Source: Plantactinospora sp. BC1
GTDB lineage: Bacteria > Actinomycetota > Actinomycetes > Mycobacteriales > Micromonosporaceae
Direction of reading: 5' to 3'
Length of the DNA stretch: 64,000 bases
Assembly: GCF_003030345.1 (NCBI RefSeq)
Contig: NZ_CP028158.1
Span: forward strand, 4,216,001-4,280,000
Position 1 is the first letter of the stretch; each line of letters opens with the position of its first letter. The notes beneath the pieces are model-generated. The model saw nothing but the letters and a program-made list of their open reading frames with translations. It had not been told where the DNA came from and searched no databases. The translations under genes and the position numbers were made by a program. This document shows positions 1 to 7,376 of this stretch, in pieces.

Positions 1-57
1 ATTACCGAGTGCGGCCCCCGGTGCGGGACCAATCCGGGCCTTTCCGGTACCCGCCCC

Positions 58-1419
58 TCATCGCCGCGCGGCCGACCCCGGCGCGTACCGCCAGACCCGG
101 ATGACGCCGTCCCCGGTCCGGCAGGCGAGCAGCCGGGCGGTCCACCGGCAGGAGGAGAGGGCGTACGGCAGCGGGCCCAGCGGGCGGATCGCCGTACCCT
201 CCGGATCCAGCAGGCCCACCCAGGTCCGGCTTCCGTCGCCGGCATGCCTGAGCAGCAACATGGGCTCGGACTCGGTCAGGGTCGGAACCCTGGTCCAGCC
301 GGTGAGGTCCACCACGGTACGCCCGGAGCGCGGGTCCACCGCCCGGCGGACGGCGCCGTTCCCGCCGACCTCCACCAAGTGCCCGCCGTGCCCCCGCAGC
401 GACACCTGCCCGGCGTCGTGCCACGCCGTACCGCCGGTGACCGGGTCGATCACCTCGACGCCGGCCCGCCCCTCCAGACAGAGCATCGACCCGCAGGCCC
501 CGACCTGTCCCCGGTCCGTCGACAGTGCCCGGATCCACCGGCGCTGCCACCGGTCCGCCGAGTAGACGGCGAGGTGCGAGTCCGACCGCACCAGCACCGA
601 GTCCCCGGCCGGCTCCGCGTAGAGCGGCGGACCGCCCACCGGGTCGAGCGGTTGCCGGACCGCCCCGGTCCGGGGGTCGCGCAGGTCGAGCCGGCCGTCC
701 GGGCGCCCGGTCAGCAGCGCGGCGGGCCGTCCGGCGACGGCCGGCACGGCGGCGACGCCGGTGAGCAGCGGCGAGGTCCAGAGTTCCCGGCCGGTGTCGA
801 GGTCGAGCACCCGAACGGTCTGCCCGATCGGCGCCGCCGTGTACATCCCGGCACCCCACTGCGGGTGGTGGATCGGGGTGCCGACCGGCGGTGGGTCGTC
901 CGGATCGACCCGCGAGCCCGGTGGGAACACCTCCTCGACGACCAGCCCGATCCCCGCCCTGTGCAGCGTCGCGAACTGGCTCGACGTCGACCAGCGCGTC
1001 CGGCCGGTGCCGGGATCCAACGCCGTGCTGCGGTACGGGCCGTTCTGGACGCCCCCCTCCACCAGCAGCAGCAGGCCGTCCTCCTCGACCAGTGCCGCCT
1101 GCTGGTGCTCGGTCCGGTACGTCTCGTTCCAGACCTGTCGCCGCCGCCCCACCTCGTACGCGCTGACCCGGTGTCCGCCGGTGAGCGGCTCGGCGACGAA
1201 GAGCCGGTCACCGGCGAGCAGGAAGTATCCGGTGTTGCCCACCTGGTACACCTCGGCGAGCTGCGGTACGCCCGGCGGCGCCGCACCGCCGGTACCGGCC
1301 ACCAGCGCCGCGACCAGCACCAGCGCGGGCGTCCGGAGCCGACGTCGGCGCGAGCGGCGGGACGGGGCAGGGTCGGGCGGCGGGGCGTAGCGCTCCTCGC
1401 CGAGTTCGATCAACGCCAC
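58..1419 (-). CDS. PQQ-binding-like beta-propeller protein, membrane-anchored
   Basis: I read a 453-residue protein from a GTG at 1419. The frame is open further upstream, but this GTG follows an AAGGGTGA-type ribosome site and the upstream residues look non-coding. An Arg-rich patch (SRRSRRRRLR) precedes one hydrophobic segment (TPALVLVAALVAG), giving a type II membrane anchor. The rest is a series of short strands with Trp and Gly turns (GRTRWST, GRELWTS, GTAWHD, WQRRW) typical of PQQ-like seven- or eight-bladed propellers. Such domains act outside the cell as scaffolds or ligand-binding modules, and no catalytic residues are visible. It lies downstream of the PP2C phosphatase on the same strand, separated by about 130 bases with no clear terminator, so co-transcription is possible. 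The precise role is unknown. Confidence 0.75.
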   Translation of the reverse strand: MALIELGEERYAPPPDPAPSRRSRRRRLRTPALVLVAALVAGTGGAAPPGVPQLAEVYQVGNTGYFLLAGDRLFVAEPLTGGHRVSAYEVGRRRQVWNETYRTEHQQAALVEEDGLLLLVEGGVQNGPYRSTALDPGTGRTRWSTSSQFATLHRAGIGLVVEEVFPPGSRVDPDDPPPVGTPIHHPQWGAGMYTAAPIGQTVRVLDLDTGRELWTSPLLTGVAAVPAVAGRPAALLTGRPDGRLDLRDPRTGAVRQPLDPVGGPPLYAEPAGDSVLVRSDSHLAVYSADRWQRRWIRALSTDRGQVGACGSMLCLEGRAGVEVIDPVTGGTAWHDAGQVSLRGHGGHLVEVGGNGAVRRAVDPRSGRTVVDLTGWTRVPTLTESEPMLLLRHAGDGSRTWVGLLDPEGTAIRPLGPLPYALSSCRWTARLLACRTGDGVIRVWRYAPGSAARR

Positions 1420-1548
1420 GGCCTCACCCTTCGCCACCGGGGCCGGTCGGGTACCGAGGCAATTATCCGGCCTCGCCGCCACCCGGCAGGGGCGACCGGG
1501 GGCCCCGGGTCTGCGCCGGCGGCCGGCCAGCGACGCGACCGGAGGGGG

Positions 1549-2268
1549 CTATTCGGCGGTGACGTCGGCCACGACGAGCGTCACGTTGTCCGGGGCACCT
1601 GCCTGGTGGGCGAGTTTCACCAACTGCCTCGCGCACTCCTCCCGGTCGGGGAAACCCGCCAGCGTCGCGGCGATGGCGTCGTCGTCGACCACGTCGGAGA
1701 GGCCGTCGCTGCACAGCAGCAGCCGGTCACCCGCCTGGGCGATCAGCGCGATCGTGGCCGGTTCCAGCGGGCCGCCCTGCACCACCCGGGTGACCAGGGA
1801 CCGCTGCGGATGCCGCCGGGCCTCCTCCGGAGTCAGCCCACCCTGGTCGACCAGCGCCTGCACGAAGGTGTCGTCCCGGGTGAGCTGCGCCAGCCGGCCG
1901 CCGCGCAGCAGATAGCCCCGGGAGTCGCCGACGTGCGCCACCGCGAGCCGGCGGCCGGCGAGCAGCATCGCGGTGACGGTGGTACCCATCCCCTCGGTGG
2001 CCTGGTCCGCCTCGGTCACCGCCCGGATCCGGCCGTTGGCCGTAGCGATCGCCTCCCGCAGGGCGGTCACCGGTTCCCCGTCGGGCGCGGACCCCTCCAC
2101 CGGGGCGAGGGTGCTGATCACGATCTCGCTGGCCACCTCGCCGGCCGGTGCGCCACCCATCCCGTCGGCGACGGCGACCAGGCGGCTGCCGGCGAACGCC
2201 ACGTCCTCGTTGTTCGGCCGGACCAGGCCAGGGTCGCTGACGGCCAGGCTGCGCAGGACAAAGGTCAT
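1549..2268 (-). CDS. PP2C-family serine/threonine protein phosphatase
   Basis: This 239-residue protein is a stand-alone PP2C domain of the usual bacterial size. The metal-binding and catalytic motifs are all present: RPNNED (17-22), ADGMGG (34-39), GTTVTAML (95-102), VGDSRGYL (113-120), CSDGLSDVV (186-194) and GAPDNVT (224-230). It should dephosphorylate Ser/Thr residues in a Mn/Mg-dependent reaction in the cytoplasm and is the normal antagonist of Hanks-type kinases. No kinase gene is present in the window. There is no transmembrane segment. It is divergent from the LuxR-type regulator, with only 63 bases between the two starts and a perfect palindrome in that space, so the two genes are probably controlled together. 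Confidence 0.93.
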   Translation of the reverse strand: MTFVLRSLAVSDPGLVRPNNEDVAFAGSRLVAVADGMGGAPAGEVASEIVISTLAPVEGSAPDGEPVTALREAIATANGRIRAVTEADQATEGMGTTVTAMLLAGRRLAVAHVGDSRGYLLRGGRLAQLTRDDTFVQALVDQGGLTPEEARRHPQRSLVTRVVQGGPLEPATIALIAQAGDRLLLCSDGLSDVVDDDAIAATLAGFPDREECARQLVKLAHQAGAPDNVTLVVADVTAE

Positions 2269-2304
2269 ACCGTGCAGCTTGCCCCGAGATCCACGGCAAA
2301 GTCA

Positions 2305-2322
2305 CTACGCAGTACTGCGTAG
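2305..2322. promoter_or_regulatory. 18-bp perfect palindrome in divergent promoter
   Basis: CTACGCAGTACTGCGTAG is a perfect 18-base palindrome between the PP2C and LuxR-type genes. Its right end overlaps TAGGGT (2320-2325), a good actinobacterial -10 box, six bases before the ATG at 2332, so the LuxR-type gene is probably leaderless. A dimeric repressor bound here would block both promoters. The binding protein is not known. Confidence 0.65.
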
Positions 2323-2331
2323 GGTTGACTC

Positions 2332-3315
2332 ATGATGCCGGTCTCGATGGTCGGGCGTGCCGGCGAGTTGGCCGAGTTCGCCGCCGCCTGGGCCATGGTC
2401 ACCGGTGGCCGCCCCCGGACCGGCTGCGTGGTGGTCACCGGCGCCGCCGGGGTGGGCAAGAGCCTGCTGATCAGCGCCGCCCTCGACGGCCTCTCGCCCC
2501 GACCGGTGACCATCCTCAGCGGTACGGCCCGGGTGCACACCCCGGCGCCGTACGACTGGCTCGCCGCCGCGCTCAGCGGTCGGGACACCGGCGACCTGCC
2601 GCTGCCGCCGGACGCGCTGGCCTGGCTGGCCCAGCACCCGAACGCGCCCCGCGAGCGGTACGCCCCGGACGCGCTGTTGCGCCTCGCGGTGCGCACCGTA
2701 CGGGCCCTGGTCGGTGCCGGGCCGGCGGTACTGGTGGTGGAGGACCTGCACGCGCTCGACCCGGCCAGCCTCAACCTGGTCGGCGAGCTGGCCACCGCGC
2801 CGGACCTGCCGGCCCTGCTGCTCGTCGGCAGCCGGCCGGCGGAGGAGGCGGTGTCGCCCCGGCTGGTCGCGGCCACCCTGGCCCGGCTCTCCGGCGCGCC
2901 CGGTGCGATCCGGCAGCACCTCGGGCCGCTGGGCCGACCGGACGTGGCCGCGGTGCTCGGTCAGGTCTATCCCGGACCGCCGGTGCCCCCGACGGTCGTC
3001 GACGCGGTCTGGCGGCGTACCGGCGGCAACCCCTACCGGCTGGTGGAGCTGCTGGTCGCGGAGCGCGGCCGCCGGCCGGAGGAACTCGTCGCGCCGGCAC
3101 CCACCGCCGAGCTGACCGGCCGGGAGATCGAGGTGCTCTCCTGTCTGGCCGCCGGCATGTCCAACAAGCAGGTGGCCCGGTCGCTCGGCATCTCGGTACG
3201 GACGGTCACCGTGCACGTCTCCAACCTGCTCCGCAAGACCGGCTCGGCGTCGCGTACCGAGGCGGCGCTCTGGGCGGTACGCCAGCAGCTCACCGACCCG
3301 GCCCGGCAGGGCTGA
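2332..3315 (+). CDS. Short ATPase-LuxR (LAL-like) transcriptional regulator
   Basis: The 327-residue protein has an N-terminal AAA-type NTPase and a C-terminal LuxR helix-turn-helix. The Walker A is GAAGVGKS (37-44) and the Walker B is VLVVEDLH (133-140). The LuxR HTH begins at LTGREIEVLSCLAAGMSNKQVA and continues through the recognition helix SVRTVTVHVSNLL (about 262-315). LAL regulators are usually near 900 residues with a long TPR region between these domains, and here that region is absent, so this is a reduced form. Two ATGs (2332, 2335) are possible. With the -10 box at 2320-2325 the first is near the expected transcription start. The target genes are unknown, but the adjacent palindrome and the divergent PP2C gene are the obvious first candidates. 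Confidence 0.88.
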   Translation: MMPVSMVGRAGELAEFAAAWAMVTGGRPRTGCVVVTGAAGVGKSLLISAALDGLSPRPVTILSGTARVHTPAPYDWLAAALSGRDTGDLPLPPDALAWLAQHPNAPRERYAPDALLRLAVRTVRALVGAGPAVLVVEDLHALDPASLNLVGELATAPDLPALLLVGSRPAEEAVSPRLVAATLARLSGAPGAIRQHLGPLGRPDVAAVLGQVYPGPPVPPTVVDAVWRRTGGNPYRLVELLVAERGRRPEELVAPAPTAELTGREIEVLSCLAAGMSNKQVARSLGISVRTVTVHVSNLLRKTGSASRTEAALWAVRQQLTDPARQG

Positions 3316-3439
3316 TCCGGCCCGGGTGCCCCGCCCGGACACGACGTCGCTGGTGAGCGGCTCGGCGAGCTGTTCCGCCCGCCTTGACGCGTACGCCATC
3401 ATTGATGGATAGGCCCGAGATGCGAAGGGGGTGGCCGCG

Positions 3440-3502
3440 GTGAAACGTGGCACCACTGTGGAAAGGCCGACCAGTCCGGCGTTGACCAGCATCTTCCTTT
3501 GA
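3440..3502 (+). CDS. Candidate 20-codon ORF upstream of SCO2524-family gene
   Basis: The GTG at 3440 is preceded by GAAGGGGG (3424-3431) at a normal distance. It opens a 20-codon frame ending in the residues SIFL and a TGA at 3500. The same frame is open again directly after this TGA and runs to 3658. It could be a leader peptide, the start of a broken gene, or chance. I do not recognise it. The interval 3316-3654 otherwise holds no recognisable gene. Confidence 0.3.
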   Translation: MKRGTTVERPTSPALTSIFL

Positions 3503-3514
3503 TCGCACCCGGTC

Positions 3515-3658
3515 GTGGAGCCGGGGCTGCCGCAGCCGGTCGGTCACGTCTCTATCATCGAGGCGCGTGCGGGAGCCATCCTGGACTTCCCGACGCACAA
3601 CATGAGTGCCGCTCGACCTAGCCGGTGTTTTTCGCGGATGGTGGTGCACGATAGATGA
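3515..3658 (+). CDS. Candidate 47-codon ORF coupled to SCO2524-family gene
   Basis: This frame ends in a TGA (3656-3658) that overlaps the ATG of the next gene (3655) in the ATGA arrangement typical of translational coupling. About 33 codons before the internal AACATG have strongly GC-biased third positions, like real genes here, whereas the last 17 do not. No ribosome site precedes the GTG at 3515. It is in frame with the 20-codon ORF above, separated only by one TGA. I do not recognise the product. It may be the rest of a gene broken by that stop, or a real short coupled peptide. Confidence 0.3.
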   Translation: MEPGLPQPVGHVSIIEARAGAILDFPTHNMSAARPSRCFSRMVVHDR

Positions 3659-5487
3659 GGATCCAGCCCCGTCAGGAGCTCCTGGAGATCTGGGCGGCCA
3701 CCGTCCGGACGAGCTGGCAGGACGGAAAGTGGCAGTGGGGCGGGCGGGACGGGCCCAATTCGATCAGTGACGCCGAGCAGTTGCTCTGCATCCTGCTGCC
3801 GGCGACCCAGGCGGACTTCGGACTGGACCGTCCGGACGAGACCGCCGAGGAAATGATCAGGGCGCTGCGCCCGCTCGGTACCGCCACCCAGATTCCCCGG
3901 ATCCTGATCCAGGTGTTGACGGAGTATTACCAGCGTTACACCGACAAATCCGGGACGCCGGTCTTCTCCGGCCGGACATATTTCCAGACCGACGGTGGCG
4001 AGCCCTCCGAACAGCAACTCGATCTCGACATCGTCGACTCGTTCGCCATGTCGATCACACTCTCCCTGGCCGCCATCGGTTTCGCCCGGGTCTTCCGCAC
4101 GGCGGTACGCCGGGAGGAGATCCTCCGGGAGATCGACGAACTGGAGAGCATGGCGAGCGCGCGGCTGACCGCCGCCATGGTGGGTCTGCTGCGCAGCTTC
4201 GCGGTGAACGTCTTCGACGTCGACTCCGACGAGGGCCAGGCGCTGGTCCGTACCCTCAACCAGAGCAACCTGCCGCAGCGGCAGATCGTCGCGCAGTTGC
4301 GCCGCCGGCTGCGGCAGACCATCGCCAGCTTCCGCGAGGTCATGATCGGTTCCGGCCAGGTGGCCGACCTGGACAGTCCGAACCGGCTCTTCGAGTGCGG
4401 CTGGTCCTGGGGCATCGTCCGGGACGCCCCGGACGTCGAGACGACCGAGCCGGTCGGCCAGCAGCCGGTCGGCGTGGCGCCGGAGGAGCCCTACCTCTAC
4501 TTCACCGTCATCGCGATCGACGCGATCGAGGAGCTCTTCACCGAGCGGACCCGGATCCTCGGTCTGCTCAACGAGGAGCAGCAGCGGCTCTCCCGGGCGC
4601 TGCAACTGCGCTGGGACCTGACCCGGGGCTACTGGGCCACCGTCGCCACCTTCGGCGACGGGCACCGCTGGCCGCTGGAGGACATCCCCTGGCGGACCAC
4701 CGACCGGGACGCGACCGACTACTACACCCTGCTGGTGACCTCGCTGGCGGTCAAGGGTCTGGTGGTCGAGCGCGGCGCCGACGCCGAGCTGGGCCGGGTC
4801 GGTGCGGTGTTGGAGGAGCTGGCCAACCGGGCGCGGATCACCCGCCGACCCTTCGACCAGGATCCGGCGCTCGCGCTGCACTCCCCGGGCGTACGGATGA
4901 CGTTGCAGAACAGCGAGAAGCTGGGCGGCCCGACGCTGCGCTGGACGGTGACCGAGTTCTCCGCCCTGCTGTTGCAGCGCACCGTCTACATCGCCGGCCT
5001 GCTCAGCGACGCCGAGCAGCGGGCCAGGATGTTGGACCTGGCCGACCTGGTCTGGGACCATCTGGTGCTCCGCCGCCTCGAACGCGGCAGCGGCCGGAGC
5101 CTCTGGGACCAGCCGGCCCGGGTGTTCCGGCAGTTCGACGAGTTCCACGACTCCCCGTCGTGGTATTACACCGAGCGGGTGGTGCAGGGGCTGGTCACCA
5201 CCGTCCGCGTGCTGCGCCGGCCACCGCTGCGCAGTGAGCGGCTCACCATGCACGCGCTGGACCTGCTCAACGAGGCCGAGCACCTCTACGACATGGAGCT
5301 GCTGGCCGGTGCGGCGGAGGCGGGTCCGAAGATGCAGCAGACGCTCCAGGTGGTCCGGGTGAACCTGCGGCGGGCCAGGGAGATCGTGCACGAGCGGCCC
5401 GGTACGGCGGCGGCGCTGACCAGTTCGGTGTTGCGCTGGCTGGACGAGTTGAACGCGGCCCGCCGCGACGTCGCGGAGGCTGGCTGA
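3655..5487 (+). CDS. SCO2524 family protein
   Basis: The 610-residue protein matches my recollection of the actinobacterial SCO2524 family, which has no known biochemical role. The N-terminus (RIQPRQELLEIWAATVRTSW, then GGRDGPNSISDAEQLLCILLPATQ) and the section SMSITLSLAAIGFARVFR are as expected. The protein looks mainly helical and soluble, with no signal peptide or catalytic motif that I can identify. It is the first gene of a tight three-gene operon. Only one base separates it from the SCO2523-family gene, and its ATG overlaps the stop of a small upstream frame. In other actinomycetes SCO2521 to SCO2525 lie together, which suggests one complex or pathway. I do not see the SCO2525-type methyltransferase here. 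Confidence 0.8.
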   Translation: MRIQPRQELLEIWAATVRTSWQDGKWQWGGRDGPNSISDAEQLLCILLPATQADFGLDRPDETAEEMIRALRPLGTATQIPRILIQVLTEYYQRYTDKSGTPVFSGRTYFQTDGGEPSEQQLDLDIVDSFAMSITLSLAAIGFARVFRTAVRREEILREIDELESMASARLTAAMVGLLRSFAVNVFDVDSDEGQALVRTLNQSNLPQRQIVAQLRRRLRQTIASFREVMIGSGQVADLDSPNRLFECGWSWGIVRDAPDVETTEPVGQQPVGVAPEEPYLYFTVIAIDAIEELFTERTRILGLLNEEQQRLSRALQLRWDLTRGYWATVATFGDGHRWPLEDIPWRTTDRDATDYYTLLVTSLAVKGLVVERGADAELGRVGAVLEELANRARITRRPFDQDPALALHSPGVRMTLQNSEKLGGPTLRWTVTEFSALLLQRTVYIAGLLSDAEQRARMLDLADLVWDHLVLRRLERGSGRSLWDQPARVFRQFDEFHDSPSWYYTERVVQGLVTTVRVLRRPPLRSERLTMHALDLLNEAEHLYDMELLAGAAEAGPKMQQTLQVVRVNLRRAREIVHERPGTAAALTSSVLRWLDELNAARRDVAEAG

Positions 5488-5488
5488 A

Positions 5489-6406
5489 ATGTTGATCTTC
5501 GCAGCCTCCGACAAGGGCGGCACCGGGCGCTCGGTCACCAGCAGCAACATGCTCTACCGGAGCGCGTTGCAGGGCAGCGACGTCTGCTATCTCGACTTCG
5601 ACTTCGGGTCGCCGACGGCCGGCGCGATCTTCAACATCGACTCCGCCGTGCACGGCACCACCCGGGGCGGGCTGCACGACTACCTCGACGGCGCCCTGGC
5701 CGAGCCGCAGCGGATCGAGGTCTGGACCGAGTCCGACCGGCCCAGCCTGCGCAACCGGCCGCCCGGCGCCGGCCGGCTGGTGCTGCTGCCCGGCGACAGC
5801 GGCGGCGGGGAGTTCCCGGCCACCCGGGAGCGGATCGAACGCTGCGCCCGGCTCTTCCTGCGGCTGGAGGAGGAGTTCGACCTCAGCCTCGTCGACCTCA
5901 GCGCCGGCCGGTCGTACGCCACCCAGATGGTGCTGGCGGCCACCGCCATGCCGGAGCTGAAGTCGGTACGGTCGCGCTGGCTGGTCTTCCACCGCTGGAC
6001 CCGGCAACACGTCCTCGCCGCCTCCGGCCTGGTCTACGGCACCCGCGGCATCCTGGACGCCGGCACCCTGGTCGGGCACGACCACGACGAACTGGTGAAC
6101 CGGCTCCGGTTCGTGCGGACCGCCGTGGTCGACCCGGACTCGCCGGAACTGGAGGGGCTGCGGCCGGCGCAGGTCGCCTGGCTGCGGGAGTGCAACCAGG
6201 ACCTGCTGGAGCTGGCCAGCAACAACCGGGTGGGCCGGACGATGCTGATCGGCTCCGTACCGCTCGACCCGGTGCTGCAATGGCGCGAGCAGCTCATCTC
6301 CGACAACGACGTGTACGCGCGCAAGATCGCAAACCTGGAGACCGTGGAGGCCTTCTCGGCACTGGCAAAGCTCATCGTGGACGACGCGGCCTGGGAGATG
6401 CTGTGA
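5489..6406 (+). CDS. SCO2523 family variant P-loop protein (ParA/MinD-like)
   Basis: This 305-residue protein resembles the MinD/ParA/Mrp class of deviant Walker ATPases, but its P-loop is altered. SDKGGTGRS (7-15) keeps the signature lysine of KGGxGKS and replaces the phosphate-contacting second lysine with Arg. A YLDFDFGSPTAG section follows as the switch-like region, and SLVDLSAGRS takes the Walker B position. The start ATG is one base after the previous stop, and the end overlaps the next start (TGATG). The family is known only from genome annotation. The altered loop suggests nucleotide binding with slow or absent hydrolysis, which is an inference. Its genetic partners are the SCO2522 and SCO2524 families. 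Confidence 0.82.
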   Translation: MLIFAASDKGGTGRSVTSSNMLYRSALQGSDVCYLDFDFGSPTAGAIFNIDSAVHGTTRGGLHDYLDGALAEPQRIEVWTESDRPSLRNRPPGAGRLVLLPGDSGGGEFPATRERIERCARLFLRLEEEFDLSLVDLSAGRSYATQMVLAATAMPELKSVRSRWLVFHRWTRQHVLAASGLVYGTRGILDAGTLVGHDHDELVNRLRFVRTAVVDPDSPELEGLRPAQVAWLRECNQDLLELASNNRVGRTMLIGSVPLDPVLQWREQLISDNDVYARKIANLETVEAFSALAKLIVDDAAWEML

Positions 6407-7365
6407 TGAGACCGGATGTGACCTTCGAGGAGACGGCGGCCAGACGCAGTGTCGAGTCCGTACCGCTCTCGCACCTCTCCGTCGAGCTGGGGCACCTCTA
6501 CATCGAGGAGTTCGCCGGCGGCATCGACCAGCTCCGCCGGCACTTCGCCCGGGTCGCGCCCTGGGCGGCGGCGGCCCGGCAGGCCTGCGCCGACCGGCTG
6601 CCGGGTGGCCGGCCCCGGATCAGCACCTGCTTCCTGATCGACGACTACTTCACCCGGTTCAGCACCCCCCGGGTGGTGATGGAACAGGTCCGCGAGGCCG
6701 CGCAGGACACCGGGCTGGTGATCGACTACTTCGCCCGGGAGGCCGGCTGCGCCCAGGCCGACGACATCCCGCTCGCCGAGCTGGTGCTCACCCAGCTCGT
6801 CTCCGATCCGGTCCCGGAGACCACCGGTGACCGCCCGCCGACCACGGAGACCGGCTGGCTCTGCAACGGCAGGCGGTCGCCGACCTCCGGCCCGGGGCAG
6901 GCGATGAGCGCCGGCCGGACCTGGCAGCCGCCGGTGCAGAACGCGGCGAACCGGCACTCCATCTTCATGGACGTCGAGCTGTGGGACTACGAGGACGACG
7001 GCCAGCGGCGCTGGTCCTGCCCCTTCCTGGCGGCCGTCTGGCAGCTCATGCGGCTGGGTCTGCTCCGGCACGAGGGCGAGGGCGTCACCAATCCCTACCA
7101 GCTCGACGACTGGCCGGACGACTGGGACGAGATGCCGGCGGTGGTGAAGCTCAACCCGCACGCCGCGCCGTTCAGCGCGTACCGGACCTTCTCGGTGCTC
7201 GGCTCGCGCTTCCTCCCCATCGAGCACGCCGTCCGGACGATCCTGAGCCAGGTCTCGATCAGCCCGGCGGTGCTGGACCAGATCCAGACCCGCAGCCGCA
7301 ACGAGCACATCGACCTGCCCAAGGACCTGGTCGAGCGGGCGGACTACGTCTTCGTCGGCGACTGA
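6406..7365 (+). CDS. SCO2522 family protein
   Basis: I start this gene at the ATG at 6406, which overlaps the preceding TGA and gives 319 residues. Features I associate with the SCO2522 family are RVPLSHLSVE-like text (here SVPLSHLSVELGHLYIEEF), STCFLIDDYF, WLCNGRRS, WSCPFLAAVWQL and MPAVVKLNPHAAPFSAYR. No enzyme family is evident. The conserved Cys, Asp-Asp and Asn-Gly-Arg-Arg blocks could form an active site, but this is speculation. The gene closes the operon and stops only 11 bases from the stop of the convergent NACHT gene, so read-through antisense transcription is likely. Its function is not known in any organism to my knowledge. Confidence 0.82.
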   Translation: MRPDVTFEETAARRSVESVPLSHLSVELGHLYIEEFAGGIDQLRRHFARVAPWAAAARQACADRLPGGRPRISTCFLIDDYFTRFSTPRVVMEQVREAAQDTGLVIDYFAREAGCAQADDIPLAELVLTQLVSDPVPETTGDRPPTTETGWLCNGRRSPTSGPGQAMSAGRTWQPPVQNAANRHSIFMDVELWDYEDDGQRRWSCPFLAAVWQLMRLGLLRHEGEGVTNPYQLDDWPDDWDEMPAVVKLNPHAAPFSAYRTFSVLGSRFLPIEHAVRTILSQVSISPAVLDQIQTRSRNEHIDLPKDLVERADYVFVGD

Positions 7366-7376
7366 CCGCACGCCGC

